Assembly (NCBI GenBank): GCA_024336345.1
Contig: JANFOG010000006.1
Span: 2,170,001-2,234,000 of the forward strand
Direction: 5' to 3'
Origin: Mariannaea sp. PMI_226
Taxonomy: Eukaryota; Ascomycota; Sordariomycetes; Hypocreales; Nectriaceae
DNA length: 64,000 nucleotides
Under the pieces are notes generated by a model. The model was not told where the DNA came from and did no database searches. It was given only the letters and a program-made list of their open reading frames with translations. The stretch's first letter is position 1; each line of letters starts with the position of its first letter. Made by a program: the position numbers and the translations under genes. Of the stretch, positions 47,500-58,804 are shown in pieces.

Positions 47500-49386
47500 A
47501 TGGACCACAATCACATGCTCGTCCCAACCCGCGACCGCGAGTCCGCCGCCAACGCCCACGATGGCGTCCTCGGACCACCACCTCCCCTCCCTCCACGGCA
47601 TCTGATGGGCATCTCCCCTCCTGCCTACTCCGCATCCAATCCCGTCGCCGGCTCTACTATCAACTTCCCTGCAGTCCCTACCCACGACCTCCCACCGCCA
47701 TTGCCGTCGCTCTCACCTCTTTCCCACCGCGATCAGGACGTCAAACTTCCTTCTATCAGCTCCCTCACCAGCGACCTGGGGCCTGGCCTCCCAGGAAATC
47801 ACTGGCCTCACATGAATTCACTACCACCATATCAACCCCCACCGCTGCCACCCCAGGCTGCCAACAGTCCTGTCAAGATGGACATCGACACAAGCAGCAA
47901 TAGTGTCGTCAGCGCAGCCTCGCCTGATCGCCTGACAGACGCGAGGGCAAGCAGCGTCAGCCTTGACGATCCAGATGTGCGGCTGGCCGCCGAGGCCCTT
48001 GGCGACCTTCGAGCTGGTTGGTATCACCAACTTGTGTGGATCGAAGCTGGATAATGGCTAATTTTGGTGACAGACTTCATTAGCTCCCCGCCGAACAGGA
48101 ACTCGTCACTCCCTGTTAGCCCCCCAACATCTCACGGTTTCCAGACGGGAACACAGACACGATCGCAATCTCCAAAACAACCCGAACCATTGCTATCGCT
48201 ACTTACTACCTCACACCCCTTGCTTGCGAGCACAATTGAGGGCGCTACCTCAGCTTACGGAGGCGCTAAGAATTTCTCGCCACGGTTCCGATCAGGTGCC
48301 GAATATGTCGAGGGCTATTTGACCCCAATTGCCAACACTGTAGGCTCAGTGGGCCGAAGAACTGGTGTTGAGGGTGGTGTGCGTTGGTTCTTGGGCGCGG
48401 GGCGAAGACAAAACAGCTCGTCATCCGATTTAGAGAAAGGCGCAGGCTCGAAGAAGCGGCGGCAGCTTGATCGCACTGAGCCTGTTAGCAACAAGCGCCT
48501 CGAGGTGGAGGGCATGAAGCAGCTCAGTGCCCTTCAACAGCTTCCAACTGAAGTTGAGGCGCAGCAAGACCCGTATTCCCCTTCCGCTAAAGCGCGTCGC
48601 CTGTCTACAAACACCATTGATACCCTACCAGCCTATGATGAGCTACGATCACCAGCTTATACTGAGACGGCGGAGGTACAGAATGGCCCTCGACCCAACA
48701 ATGGGGCGTGGCAATCCCGTCTAATCATGTCAACCTCTGGATTAAGCGTTGCAATGAGCGATGAAAGCCTTCGCAGCTTGAAGTATTGCCTACGGTGGTT
48801 ACGGTGGGCTAATGGCCACATTGGCCGAGTGATTGGGGCTCTCAAGGATACCCTCGACCAATTCGACAAGGCCAGTGCCCAAGGAACACCCAATGCGGAA
48901 GGGATACATACCAATGGCACAGCTATGGCTACTAGTGATAGTCAAAGCCAGTCGCGGAAGGAACTGGCCGCCCGCATTGCATCTCTCAAAGGAGATGTTC
49001 TTAAGACTCTTCAGGAAGTCATCAACACCGTTTCAAAGTATGCTGGAGGTGCCTTGCCTGAGAACGCACGCATCCTCGTACGCCGTCATCTCACGAGCTT
49101 GCCTCAACGCTTCCGCGTTGCCACCATGACGAACAACGCAAACCAGGGCGACGACCAAGACAGCGAGTCAGCCCTTCGGGAAGGAGCGCAGAAAGTTCTT
49201 GTGTTGGCCAAAGAGGGACTTGACATGGTTGCGCAGGTCAGTGGTGTTGTCGACGGCACCATTGTCAGCGCGGAGGAATGGTGCGAGCGAATGGGAAAGC
49301 GACGGCGTGGCCAGCAGCAGCAGCAGGATGAAGAGAAATTCGTCCTGCCCCAAACCGAAACCAACGGTGATGTTAAGATGGGTTAA
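47500..49386 (+). CDS. opi1: Opi1-family transcriptional regulator of phospholipid genes
   Basis: Exons 47500-48016 and 48074-49386 with a 57-bp intron that splits the Asp codon before FISSPP; 609 residues. The first ~170 residues are proline-rich and disordered. The Opi1 region covers roughly residues 215-530: TTSHPLLASTIEGATSAYGG, RFRSGAEYVEGYL, a basic stretch KKRRQLDR, then LKYCLRWLRWANGHIGRVI and two helices ending AEEWCERMGKRRRG. In yeast Opi1 represses inositol and phospholipid synthesis genes and senses phosphatidic acid at the ER; the filamentous-fungal target set may differ. A pyrimidine-rich leader with the CT repeat lies upstream. The C-terminal tail is glutamine-rich and acidic. 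Confidence 0.9.
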
Positions 49387-50911
49387 AGTGACTCAACTGG
49401 TGGGTACTCGCTTTGGTCGAGACGAAGAAACACAACCGATACAAGAGAAGAGACTACGACGAGAATGTCGAAGCCGAAAAGAAAACCGGATCGAGATCAA
49501 AATAATCGGAACCAAAAGAAGAACAACAAGTTCAAAACAAAACCCCCTACAAGAAGCAGAAGAGATGATGGTGCTTCGTCTCCAGAAGCTGGAGTTTGGA
49601 AATGTGATTTTTACCTATGCATGGAGGGAAGCTGGATGTGATGAGTTGGAGAAAACCTGGACATGATACCTAACTGTGGACCACGAAGATGGAACACATG
49701 CATTCATTTGACCGATTTCCGTGATATATGGAGGAGTTGAAACGCTGGGCAGGCTTTCGAAGTTGGACCCGCCACCAAGGCTTTATTTTTCTCTCTGCTT
49801 TTCTTTCTTTTCTTTCTTTCTGTCTTCTTTGACTCACTCACCCGTTCTTTCCTTGCCAAGGCAATCGGGTTCGTCCTTACATATATTTCCTATTTCCTTT
49901 CTCTCTTTTTTTAGTGATAACAGGGCGTTGATGGATGGAAGGCAAAGGAATGGACTCTGGGAATCCATGGACACGGTGGTACCTATTTCGGAAAGCTGTT
50001 ATTTCGTGTGCAAAGCAGATATTTTTTTTTTCTTCATCTATGTCAGTGTTGGCTTTCTGTGAGAGAAGCTGGACGGGATGCTGAACAATTCAGTTTGTTG
50101 GTGAGAAAGCAATGAGGCCTGTGAATGGCCATTGCCAGCCTAGGGCACCGTCTTGTTACTGCATGTCAGCAGATAAGGAGTTATTACCAGTTCTTTCATT
50201 GACTATCTTGAATGAACATAATGATGTGGCCGTCCTTGCATGATTCTCCGTGGCTTTGACCCTTTCGTGATTAGGTGTAACTTAACCTACAGAGTGGTAG
50301 AAGGGCAGTACTGGATCTGGTGAGAAGGGAGGTTGCTGTCACTAGTGACTTCTCTTGGTATGTGTATGTTCGCAAATATTGCAGTGCTGATGGTGATTCA
50401 ACCAGGCCAGCCGATATACTCCAGCCCGCGATCCAAAGACAGGCAGTCTGCAGTCGATCGCCCAAGGAGCCCAGCTTCATTGGACCCCGCCACAATGACG
50501 GCGCCATCAAATCGGCATACCAGATGGCCAATCGTCCACAGCCCCACTCGATAACTTCGCATTGCCCGTATCCGTCGGCTTCTGGATTACAATGCGAAGA
50601 TACGGAACAATGTGTTTCTCATGGACTGGTTCATGGTACGTCATCACCCTTTTCGCTCAAGGCGTTCTCGGGTGTAAGGGGTGGTTAAGTTTAGGCACAA
50701 GAGGCTTACAGAGAGTCCTGCCTGGCCGGACCTGACCGTCGGATTCAACGCGACGCAGCACGCGAAGGCAGTATTGATGACCCGCCCCTCTCTCTGATTT
50801 GAGGCGGAGGCAGAGGCGAGAGAGGGCTCGGACCTGTTAGTTGAGGATGTGTAGAAGAAAAATGTCTTACGTGACGATGATGGATCATATCTGATATGTT
50901 TAGCACGAGTG
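49387..50911. other. Intergenic between opi1 and the carboxylesterase
   Basis: No gene seen. Pyrimidine-rich 49780-49915. The frame at 50320-50688 has no recognised features. Confidence 0.5.
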
Positions 50912-50919
50912 TATAAATA
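50912..50919 (+). promoter_or_regulatory. TATA box of the carboxylesterase gene
   Basis: TATAAATA at 77 bp before ATG 50989, a close match to the consensus and the clearest TATA box in the window. Confidence 0.7.
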
Positions 50920-50988
50920 GCCTCAGTCTTCCCAGGAAACCGTTAGACGGAATAGATCATGCTTGCCTAAGTATATCAAACAGAAATT

Positions 50989-52935
50989 ATGCAGCGTCTC
51001 ATATTGCTAGCAACATTATTCCTTTCCATAGCTGTGGGAGCCGGGGCCAACTCGGTTTCCACCTCTCGCCCAACAGCTACACTCGACTCGGGCCCTATAG
51101 TTGGGCTACAGACAAGTCTTCCTAATGGCCTTGGACCAGTGAACAAGTTCCTTGGGGTGCCTTATGCCGCGAAGCCGGAACGTTTCAGCCGAGCCACGAA
51201 GCTCAAGGCGTGGAAGAAGCCGAGAGATGCTGTGGAATTTGGCCCTTCTTGTCATCAATACTTTGTCACTAACGGTAAGGTCAACAGTTTCCCCTTACCC
51301 CTTCTTTACACTTACAGAATGAAACGAAAGCTGCGTATTGGAGAACACTCGGACTGGACTAACATGCATTCACTAGATCTTGCCCCTGGCAAGGATATAA
51401 ATAAGGGGCTTTTCGGGGGAAACGCCACCGAGAGTGAAGATTGCCTATTCATCAATGCATTTGCGCCTGCGTCTCCTCCTGGCAAGGGAGGTCGGCCTGT
51501 TGTCTTGTTCATCCATGGTGGTGGTTGGCAGCAGGGTAACGGCTTGGCTGACCTCTCTGGCTTCTCAGCCTATGAGGATATTGTTGCCTTTATCTTTAAC
51601 TACCGCACAAACGGTATGCAAAGCCTCCCTTTTCTTCTTCTACTTTTTTTTTTACCACACCGCCATCAAGAGAATGTTACTGACGAGAGATGGTTGATAT
51701 CAAGTCTTTGGCTTTCCCAATTCACCTGGCTTTGCCCCTGACGCAGTCAACCTTGGCCTGTATGACCAACAACTCGCAATTGAATGGGTCCAGGCCAATG
51801 CTGGCGCCTTTGGTGGTGATCCCAAGAAGGTATCCATCTGGGGCGAATCCGCGGGATCCATGTCTGTTGATATTCATATGAATGCCTACGGCGCCGCCAA
51901 ACCACCGCCTTTCCGGGGCGCCATCATGTTCAGCGGGCAAATGTCTGTTGGCTTTCTAGGTACCACCTCCGACGCAAAGAAGCACGATGAATGGAATGCC
52001 CTAGCGAAGGCGGCTGGCTGCGAGGAGGAGAAGACGCAGCTATCTTGTCTGCGCAAGATCCCCGCCGAAAAGCTCGTGGCCATCATGGGCAAGGCCGACG
52101 TGGCGTTTTCGCCTGTCGTCGACAACGTTACACTCCCGGCTCACCGGGCTGAGAGATGGCGAGAAGGGAAGAACACCAAGGTTCCGGTGTTGACGGGCAC
52201 CATTGCTCAGGAAGGTCGGGCGCTGGTGAGCCGGGATATCAATGTCACCGAGTTCGCCGCTGCGTATTTTCCCGAGGAATTCGTGAACCAGACACAGGTG
52301 AAGGAAATCCTGAACGTGTACAAGAATGATCCCACGTTGAAGACGGACTTTGATATTGCAACAGCGATTTATACTGATTATTTCTGGCAATGTGTAAGTC
52401 ACCACTCCCACCAAAAAAAAAAAAAAAAAAAAAAAGCCCTACCACATTCTCAAGATGTCTCCATTGTGCAAATAATTAATTGCCATCATGATAGCCTCAA
52501 GGAATACTAGCCAACATCACTGCCAAAGTTGGTAACCCAACGTGGCGCTACTACTTCAACACATCCATCACCAGTCTACTCCCTAGAGAATATAGCTGGC
52601 TGCAAAAGTTCCACGGCTCCGACATGATCCTGCTCTTCGGCTCGCCCACCTTCGACGGTGACGCGGGCGGCTTCAAGCTTACGCCGCAGCTGTACACCTT
52701 CGCCACCTACCTCCGCGGCGTCGTGGGCCGTTTCGTCAGAAACCCAGACGAAGGACCCGGATGGCCCGGGGTGGGCTCCTCGCGGTACACTCCTTTTGAT
52801 GTTGCGAACCTGGGAGATGTGGGCAGCGAGATAGCGGTGGCGGGGCCGACGGTTGTTGACCACCGAGTGTTGGATGAGAGATGCAGGCTGTATGAGGATA
52901 TATATCCGTTTATTGAGCGGTATGTGCTGTCCTAG
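50989..52935 (+). CDS. Secreted type-B carboxylesterase/lipase
   Basis: Four exons: 50989-51274, 51377-51613, 51705-52393 and 52495-52935 (introns 102, 91 and 101 bp); 550 residues. A signal peptide (MQRLILLATLFLSIAVGAGA) leads into the carboxylesterase fold: FLGVPYAAKPERF, SEDCLFINAFAP, LFIHGGGWQQGN (oxyanion hole) and the nucleophile motif GESAGS. The acid is probably the Glu of TIAQEG and the base the His of FHGSDM. The first intron carries a textbook branch site (GACTAAC) 18 nt before its acceptor. The third intron contains 23 consecutive A. Several N-glycosylation sequons (NAT, NVT, NQT, NIT, NTS) fit secretion. Substrate unknown; the family includes lipases and cholinesterase-like and feruloyl esterases. 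Confidence 0.92.
52413..52435. repeat. A23 homopolymer inside an intron
   Basis: Uninterrupted run of 23 A between the donor and branch region of the third carboxylesterase intron. The count may be inexact in an assembly. Confidence 0.85.
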
Positions 52936-53730
52936 AAGAAAGGGCGTAAACGGCAGAAAATTGAAGACGGGTGTCGTGGGTTGGACTGATTGGTGAACTT
53001 CTGGTTCAAGAGTCGAATAAGTTGAGTTCGATATTCCCGTATCATCAAGATTGGCTATTGGGACATTTACCTTGGGTATATAACCTAACCTATATCACTG
53101 TTGGCTACGCCAGAATCTGCGATCTGGAGTGTTTTCTTTTCCAAGTTAGTGGACAATCTGCTTTCTCTCTTCGTTTATAAACTGTTACATTAGCATGATG
53201 GGAATAATATTGTTAAATTTTCAAAATAAAAGCCATACGCTCATCATCAGTCATATAATGAACCTACTTGAAACCCCAAATAGGCGTGATATCAACCGCA
53301 CTCTTTCAAATCTCCTTCCAACGCCTGCAAAACCTCCCTCGTTAAAGTAGCAATCTGTGTGCCGTCGGCTTGATATCCAATTAGTTATATATAGGAAGGG
53401 TAGTCATTATACCCGTTCATCCAAAATACAACGCTTTTCCCTAACTCCCCCCCAGTGAGTGAGCACAAACGCCTATCGCCTCTACCTTTCACCACTTTAT
53501 AAGCTTGTCAGAGATATATCCCCCTGCAGTCATGTCAATTACTATCCATGACTGCAAAATTGAGGTTCTGTTTTTCGTAGAGCCATATTTAGATTCTCGC
53601 TATTGTGGCGAATGCGGAGAAAAGGAAGCGTCCTAGGCAAGCCCCCATTGACCTAGTTGACTCCAATCCTATATGCTAAAACTGAACATAAATCTGACGA
53701 AGGCATCAGATGAAATAGGGGAAAAAGCTC
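52936..53730. other. Convergent 3' flanks of carboxylesterase and bZIP genes
   Basis: AT-rich, no gene seen. Confidence 0.55.
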
Positions 53731-54838
53731 TCAGTATTTCGACTCGAAAATGTGTTGGGGCATGTGGTCGTAGTTCATCTCGGTCGTATTGTATGTTGCT
53801 TGTAGAGGGCTCGTAGCTACGGATTCTGAAGAGCTGCTTTCTAGAATGATGAGAAAAATAAAAGCGGTTAATGACCTGGAAATGATTGGTTTCTTTGCAA
53901 TGGGGAATGACGTATGTTGCGATAAAAGGGCGAATTGAAATATATGAACCTCTGTTGCCGTCGTGTATGAGCGTATCTCCAGGAATTGAGACACGCCGCT
54001 CCAAAGACTTCGACACGACTTTCTCGGCTTCATAACCGATCCACTTATCAATATTGGAGTCGTTGCAGCCGGCATGAGCCATGACTTGGTGCTTGATCCA
54101 TTGTACCTCATCGACGAGACCCTTGTATTCCTTGTGGAGGGTCACATTCCGCTGTTCCAGTTCGACCTTGGCCTCTTGAAGTTGTCCAGCCGACTCCTTC
54201 TGTTTCTTCCTGCACCGGGATGCCGCGACCCTGTTACGTCTCAGATGGTTCTCTCGCTGGAACTGTGATTCGTCCCAGTCTTCGACTTTTACCTTCCCTT
54301 TGCCCTTATCCTGGGCGGCGGGGGCTGGTTGCGGTAGTTCTGACTCAGTAAAGCGTCGACGCCGTTGGCGACGCTGTTGAGGGTTCGGTTTAGGATGGGG
54401 ATCGGGGATGGAGAGATTGGGAATGGAGATCTGGCTCTGACTCTGACTCCGGCCCTGGCTTCTGTAGCCGATGGGAAAGGTGCGTTTCATGGTCCAGATA
54501 TCAGGAGATACAATGATTTCTGATTGTATCGATGATGTCTCAGAGGGTGAGGTCATGCTATAGTCGACACCACGGCCGACTATAGTTTCATTGACACCTT
54601 GTTGTGGGCCAGTCAGCGTAGGAATAGTTAGGTTGCTATTGCTGTTGTCGTAGAAAGTCCAGGCTTGCGCAGAGCTTGCGCTTGTAGCAGGATAAATCCC
54701 TGGCACAGCCCCAGCACTGGCGATGCTAGAACCGAAATTCAGTGAAGGGTCAATGTTTACGTCGTCTGACTGTGACGCAAAGGGTCCATCAGGCCAGTGC
54801 TGTTGTGGTTCATCGAGGGAGCTGTTGCTGATGTTCAT
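53731..54838 (-). CDS. ATF/CREB-type bZIP transcription factor
   Basis: Exons 54838-53950 and 53840-53731 with a 109-bp intron (donor GTTCAT, branch TTAAC, acceptor TCTAG); 332 residues. A low-complexity N-terminus with Ser/Thr-rich and Gln-rich parts leads to a basic stretch (QQRRQRRRRF) and, at about residues 200-260, the bZIP: basic region NRVAASRCRKKQKE, then a zipper with leucines in LQEAKVELEQ and VTLHKEYKGLVDEVQWIKHQ. NRxAASRCR and the following MAHAGC are characteristic of the ATF2/Atf1 group, which answers stress-activated MAP kinase in fungi. The spliced C-terminus reads ESSSSESVATSPLQ to HIFESKY. Without splicing the frame runs on to 53669 with an unrelated tail. The open frame upstream of 54838 has no ATG. 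Confidence 0.87.
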
Positions 54839-56675
54839 TCTGGAGTTTTTTTTCTCTTTTTGGAAACGACAGCAAACGATTATAGAGAGAAACTCCCCCG
54901 CCACCGGCGATTCGAGTTGACGGTTGGTTGGCGAATAGCTATTCGTTTGACCGGTCGCTTTATAAAAGAGGGGGGTGTGATCTGGTGCATCAGTAAAGGG
55001 GGGCGCCACACAACTCGTGGTTATTATGGGTTCAGGAACTTCATTTATTTTGATAACGACCTGGATAAAGATTAGATTATAAGTAAGTATATCTCGAAAA
55101 GAAGTAAGTGTCTTGGAGGAAGATGGAAAAAGTTTCTGGTGTGAAAAGCGTGAAGAAAAGCCAGGCGATGGGGAACTGGGATTCAATAGCCACTTTGTAG
55201 TTCACCATCGATGACTGACATCACAACAATCGAGTGGCCAAGCAGAGAGCGACAATTAGATTTGAGAGTATTAAGTACCTATCTTCACTAAAAAGGGGCA
55301 AATATTCGAGCTCTCTATTAGAAATACATTATGATACATGTATAGGCCTTGGCATATTTCTTGATCGAATTGGAAAGCTTGTTAACAAGACAGATCACAG
55401 GTGATAAATACAGCACGGAACAAAAAGTAGGGAGTACTCTTTACAACGTTTCCAGGAAAGAAAATGAACTGTATACCATAGTTCTCATCCTGTCACTTTG
55501 GACGGTTGCCTCCGACATAATGGAGATTCATATAGTCCGGCACCTACCTCTCTGCCTCCTTACTACCTAACGTATGCATGTCCATTCTGCCAGTAGTCAG
55601 CCATGTTGCTCCTGCAATACGACAAAAGCTAAAGGGATGTAGTTTTCATGACGAATGCATGATGTATTTACTGTCGAGTTTTACGTTTTTCTTGCCGATT
55701 GACAAGCAACGGACACGGAATGGGTAGATATCATACAAATCCGACATGATTTACGAAAGCTGAACATAAACAGGACTACATTATAATAAATCTATACTAC
55801 GTACTCCCAGATTTCCGAGCTGAATTGTCCATCTGTGACTATGCCAATTTGTGAAACTGCATGCAGAGAAGAGTTGGTCAAGACCCAACACCTTGCACCT
55901 TGTCGAGAAACATAAGGGGGGGTGATACCGAAGCCAAACGGAACAAGGATGGATCCGTCTGTGAGTGAGTGCATTGGAAGCGAGAATTCCCAGGTCGTTT
56001 TGGAAATGCTGAGATATCATTGCAGGAAACCGGCCGCCATCCGTGTCCAATAGCCTTCGGCATTCAGACCATCTCAGGGCGGGTATTGCGTCAGAGCAAT
56101 ATGACGAACGGTGACGATCAAATGATGGGGTGTACTAGATAAAAGAATCCGCACCAGCTGCAACACATCAAGAAAACTTGTCGCACCCGTATATGTCCGT
56201 ACAACACCCACACTCACGCCCACACAGTGAACTGCCTACATAGTGGTTCGTACCGCGCAGTTGGCGGCTACGAGATAATCTGGTGAGGAGGATCGGGGTC
56301 CCCAGGGAGAAAGTAAGGTACCCAAGTACCTAGGGCTGGTACTGTACCCCAAGTACCTTGGTACTGAGCACGTGATATATCTACCCCGCCCAGGTTGGAT
56401 CACATGATTTCGCGATACTTCCAAACGCGTTTCTGCCTTGATTGCCTTGGACCCGCGTTTGAGGCTGCCAACTCTCCCACTGCACAGACCGAAGAGTCCA
56501 ATTCTCTGACTGCACTAACTACATCATCACAAATCTTTCTCTGCCATCGCGCGAACCATCATTCCTCAGCTTCTACTATTACGAGAATAGTTCCCTGCTC
56601 CAGAGGGAAAGAGAAAAAAAAAGCAAAAATACGAATAGATCGGAAGGAGAGAAAGAGTAATCAACTCCAACAATC
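54839..56675. promoter_or_regulatory. Divergent upstream region between the bZIP gene and rfa3
   Basis: 1.8 kb with no supported gene, serving both promoters. Contains a GGTACCCAAGTACCTAGG / CCAAGTACCTTGG cluster at 56319-56363, with several overlapping inverted copies about 320 bp before rfa3. Confidence 0.5.
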
Positions 56676-57432
56676 ATGGCCGACCAAATGTCTACCCCGC
56701 GCATCACCGCCACTTACCTTGACAACTTTGTCGGTCGCGTCGTTATGCTCGTGGGGAAAGTCACGCAGCTTCTTGGAAACCAGGCCACTCTCGACTCCGA
56801 TGGGACCGTCACTGTGCTTCTAAATCATGTAAGTGAGGAAACAAATAGTCTACCTACATGGCCCAAGTCACCCTTGGCAAAATGCGCAACTAGCAGATGC
56901 TTTGCAACCCCTCCATTCCGCTTACATAAGTTTCTCTGGATGAATTGTAACTGACATTCTCTCTTCTTCTTTTTTCATTCTCTTAGGATTCACATCTTGC
57001 AAATGGAAATGCCGCCCAGGTCATCGGGAAAGTAAACCCGGACCTCTCAATCAAGGTTCTGTCATCCAATGATCTAGGCACCGGTTTTGGTAGGTGACCA
57101 CCCTTTGAGCTCCTGCGTCATCATCATGACGTTTTGACGTGTACACACCATTCCGACCAGTTCTCCAACTCTTCCTCCCCCCTGACTTTTTGGGTTATTC
57201 TCGGCTGAGCTCATTCCCGGATTGGAGCCATCAGTCATGGCATCTTGGATTGGGACCCCAAGCCCCGAGTCTTTCCACACCAAATCCTCAGCCGCCCATA
57301 CTCTCCCTTCAATAGACCTCAAGTATCCCAATCAATACCAAGCTAACATAGGCGATTGCAGATTTCGGTCTATACTCATCCGTAGTTGAAGCCACCCACC
57401 GTCATAAAGAAATCTTCGTCTCAGATAATTGA
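56676..57432 (+). CDS. rfa3: Replication protein A 14 kDa subunit (RPA3/Rfa3)
   Basis: Three exons: 56676-56828, 56987-57089 and 57362-57432 (introns 158 and 272 bp); 108 residues, the usual size. It is one OB fold: TPRITATYLDNFVGRVVMLV, GKVTQLLGNQATLDSDG, VNPDLSIKVLSSNDLG and the final helix DFGLYSSVVEATHRHKEIF. RPA14 joins RPA70 and RPA32 in the single-stranded DNA binding trimer of replication and repair. The stop is TGA followed by CTA, and the same frame stays open to 58251 (separate entry). A weak 57-nt intron (57418-57474) could also remove the stop in frame. The second intron is unusually long for this window. Confidence 0.93.
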
Positions 57433-57435
57433 CTA
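57430..57435 (+). promoter_or_regulatory. TGA-CTA stop context (candidate readthrough signal)
   Basis: The rfa3 stop codon is TGA followed directly by CTA. UGA CUA is the established high-readthrough motif that gives peroxisomal isoforms of glycolytic enzymes in fungi and animals. None of the other stop codons I located in the window has this context. Confidence 0.5.
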
Positions 57436-58251
57436 CCGCAAGAAAATAATGGCCCATACTCGTCTTCTCCCCAGCGTCAACTTGCTACCCGCGTGGCCGT
57501 AGTCTGGACCGCTTCTATTCCCGTAACAGCACCTAACCTTCAACCTCATTCTCAGCCTCAACGCCAAGATGAACTAGAGCATGAGTTTCAAAATGATCTC
57601 TTAAAATTTTCAGGAGAGGATGAATTTTCTGATGAATACGACTTTTCGGATTTGGATATCGACGAGTTAACGTACCATCCACACGACAGGATTGCGTGGA
57701 CCAAACAGTACCCTCCTGACACCCAGCGACCCATGACCGCCTTTTCCACAGCGAGTAGCTCTGATTTAGTATCAACACTGCGAGATTATCCCTCTCAACG
57801 CGACATGCCATCAGGATCAATGCCATTTAGTTTGAACCATTCGCCACCTTCGTCACCTCCGGAAAGCAGCCATTCTTTCTCTCAGACGATGCATAGCTCA
57901 GGATCCTCCAACCCTTACATACCCTCAGCGCAACCAAGAACCCCCTGGGAGCCTCCATCGCCTCTACCCATGTCCTCGGAAACTGCTTCTCCACCACTAC
58001 CTTTAATGACCCAAAACCAACACGAATATTTCACTACAACGCATCTACCTACACCAACCTCTCCAGAACAGCGCCGTCGGTATCCCTCGGTAGACGCACG
58101 GCGTTCAATGAACGCCTCGTCCGACGCTGACAATGATTCCTTATTGGCCTCTGTTGTGGAAGGAATCGCACAGGTTTATGTGACCATGAAAAAGGACGAC
58201 GTAGGACGTTGGCGAATCAAAAGAGATTCCGACTCCGAAGATGATAGATGA
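57433..58251 (+). CDS. 272-codon open frame continuing rfa3 in frame; C-terminal extension or separate gene
   Basis: The frame after the rfa3 TGA is open for 272 codons with no ATG before 57733, so as it stands it has no start of its own. It reads QLATRVAVVWTASIPVTAP, then acidic GEDEFSDEYDFSDLDIDELT, DRIAWTKQYPPDTQ, a proline/serine-rich part (SPPSSPPESS) and a C-terminal helix SLLASVVEGIAQVYVTMKKD before SDSEDDR. It looks coding (acidic blocks, ordered C-terminus), but no family is recognised. Three routes are possible: readthrough (381-residue product), a 57-nt intron from weak donor GTCTCA to CCCCAG (362 residues), or an upstream exon I have not identified, such as the ATG frame at 57237 inside the rfa3 intron. 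Confidence 0.55.
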   Translation, partial: LPQENNGPYSSSPQRQLATRVAVVWTASIPVTAPNLQPHSQPQRQDELEHEFQNDLLKFSGEDEFSDEYDFSDLDIDELTYHPHDRIAWTKQYPPDTQRPMTAFSTASSSDLVSTLRDYPSQRDMPSGSMPFSLNHSPPSSPPESSHSFSQTMHSSGSSNPYIPSAQPRTPWEPPSPLPMSSETASPPLPLMTQNQHEYFTTTHLPTPTSPEQRRRYPSVDARRSMNASSDADNDSLLASVVEGIAQVYVTMKKDDVGRWRIKRDSDSEDDR

Positions 58252-58804
58252 TTGAAATGATGCCTGTTCCCCCTCCCCTCCTTTCCTCTCACTTTTGAGC
58301 TCCAAGTCACTCAACGGCTGATGTCGCAATCCGAATTGATTAACTTGCTATTGAAGTGACACTCACTAAGTGCTACCATTTGAAAAGGAAAATTGAATCA
58401 AATGATCTCTGGTTCCCTTCGTCTTCAGACTCCTTCTGAACAATTAATCTAGACCGACAAGGCGGAATGGGGCACTTGGTTGACCGTCTCTAAACCCAAC
58501 GGGAATACTTATCAGCCTCAACCCACTCAACGGCAGTATTTCATGGTGAACTTCCCAGTGTCTTTCGACACAACTGTAGAAGAAGGCAAGGTGTGAGATC
58601 AGAGATGTTACGTCATGAGTAGGATGTTGATGTTTCACACATCACGTAGCCGAAACTTTGAGAGTAGGTGCATCTCCGACTTCAAAAAGCCGTTCTAGTT
58701 CGGATTCAATTATCAATATCCTGTCTAATTAGCTGCTTCCAAGTTCCCTTCCCTTTTTGTTCCCACCTGTTCAAAGCTCCCACTACTCCGTCACTCACAT
58801 TTCG
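58252..58804. other. Convergent 3' flanks
   Basis: No gene seen between the extended rfa3 frame (+) and the RhoGAP gene (-). Confidence 0.5.

Noticed and set aside
47319..47903. Long + strand frame overlapping the opi1 start
   Set aside because: It begins at a non-ATG codon and is proline/arginine-rich because it reads opi1 coding DNA in another frame.
51275..51317. 43-nt intron (GTAAGG...TTACAG) in the carboxylesterase gene
   Set aside because: Using it gives an immediate TGA. The longer 102-bp intron has the same donor, a GACTAAC branch site and keeps frame.
54839..55186. N-terminal extension of the bZIP frame
   Set aside because: The upstream part has no ATG; the first ATG is 54838, so it is probably leader.
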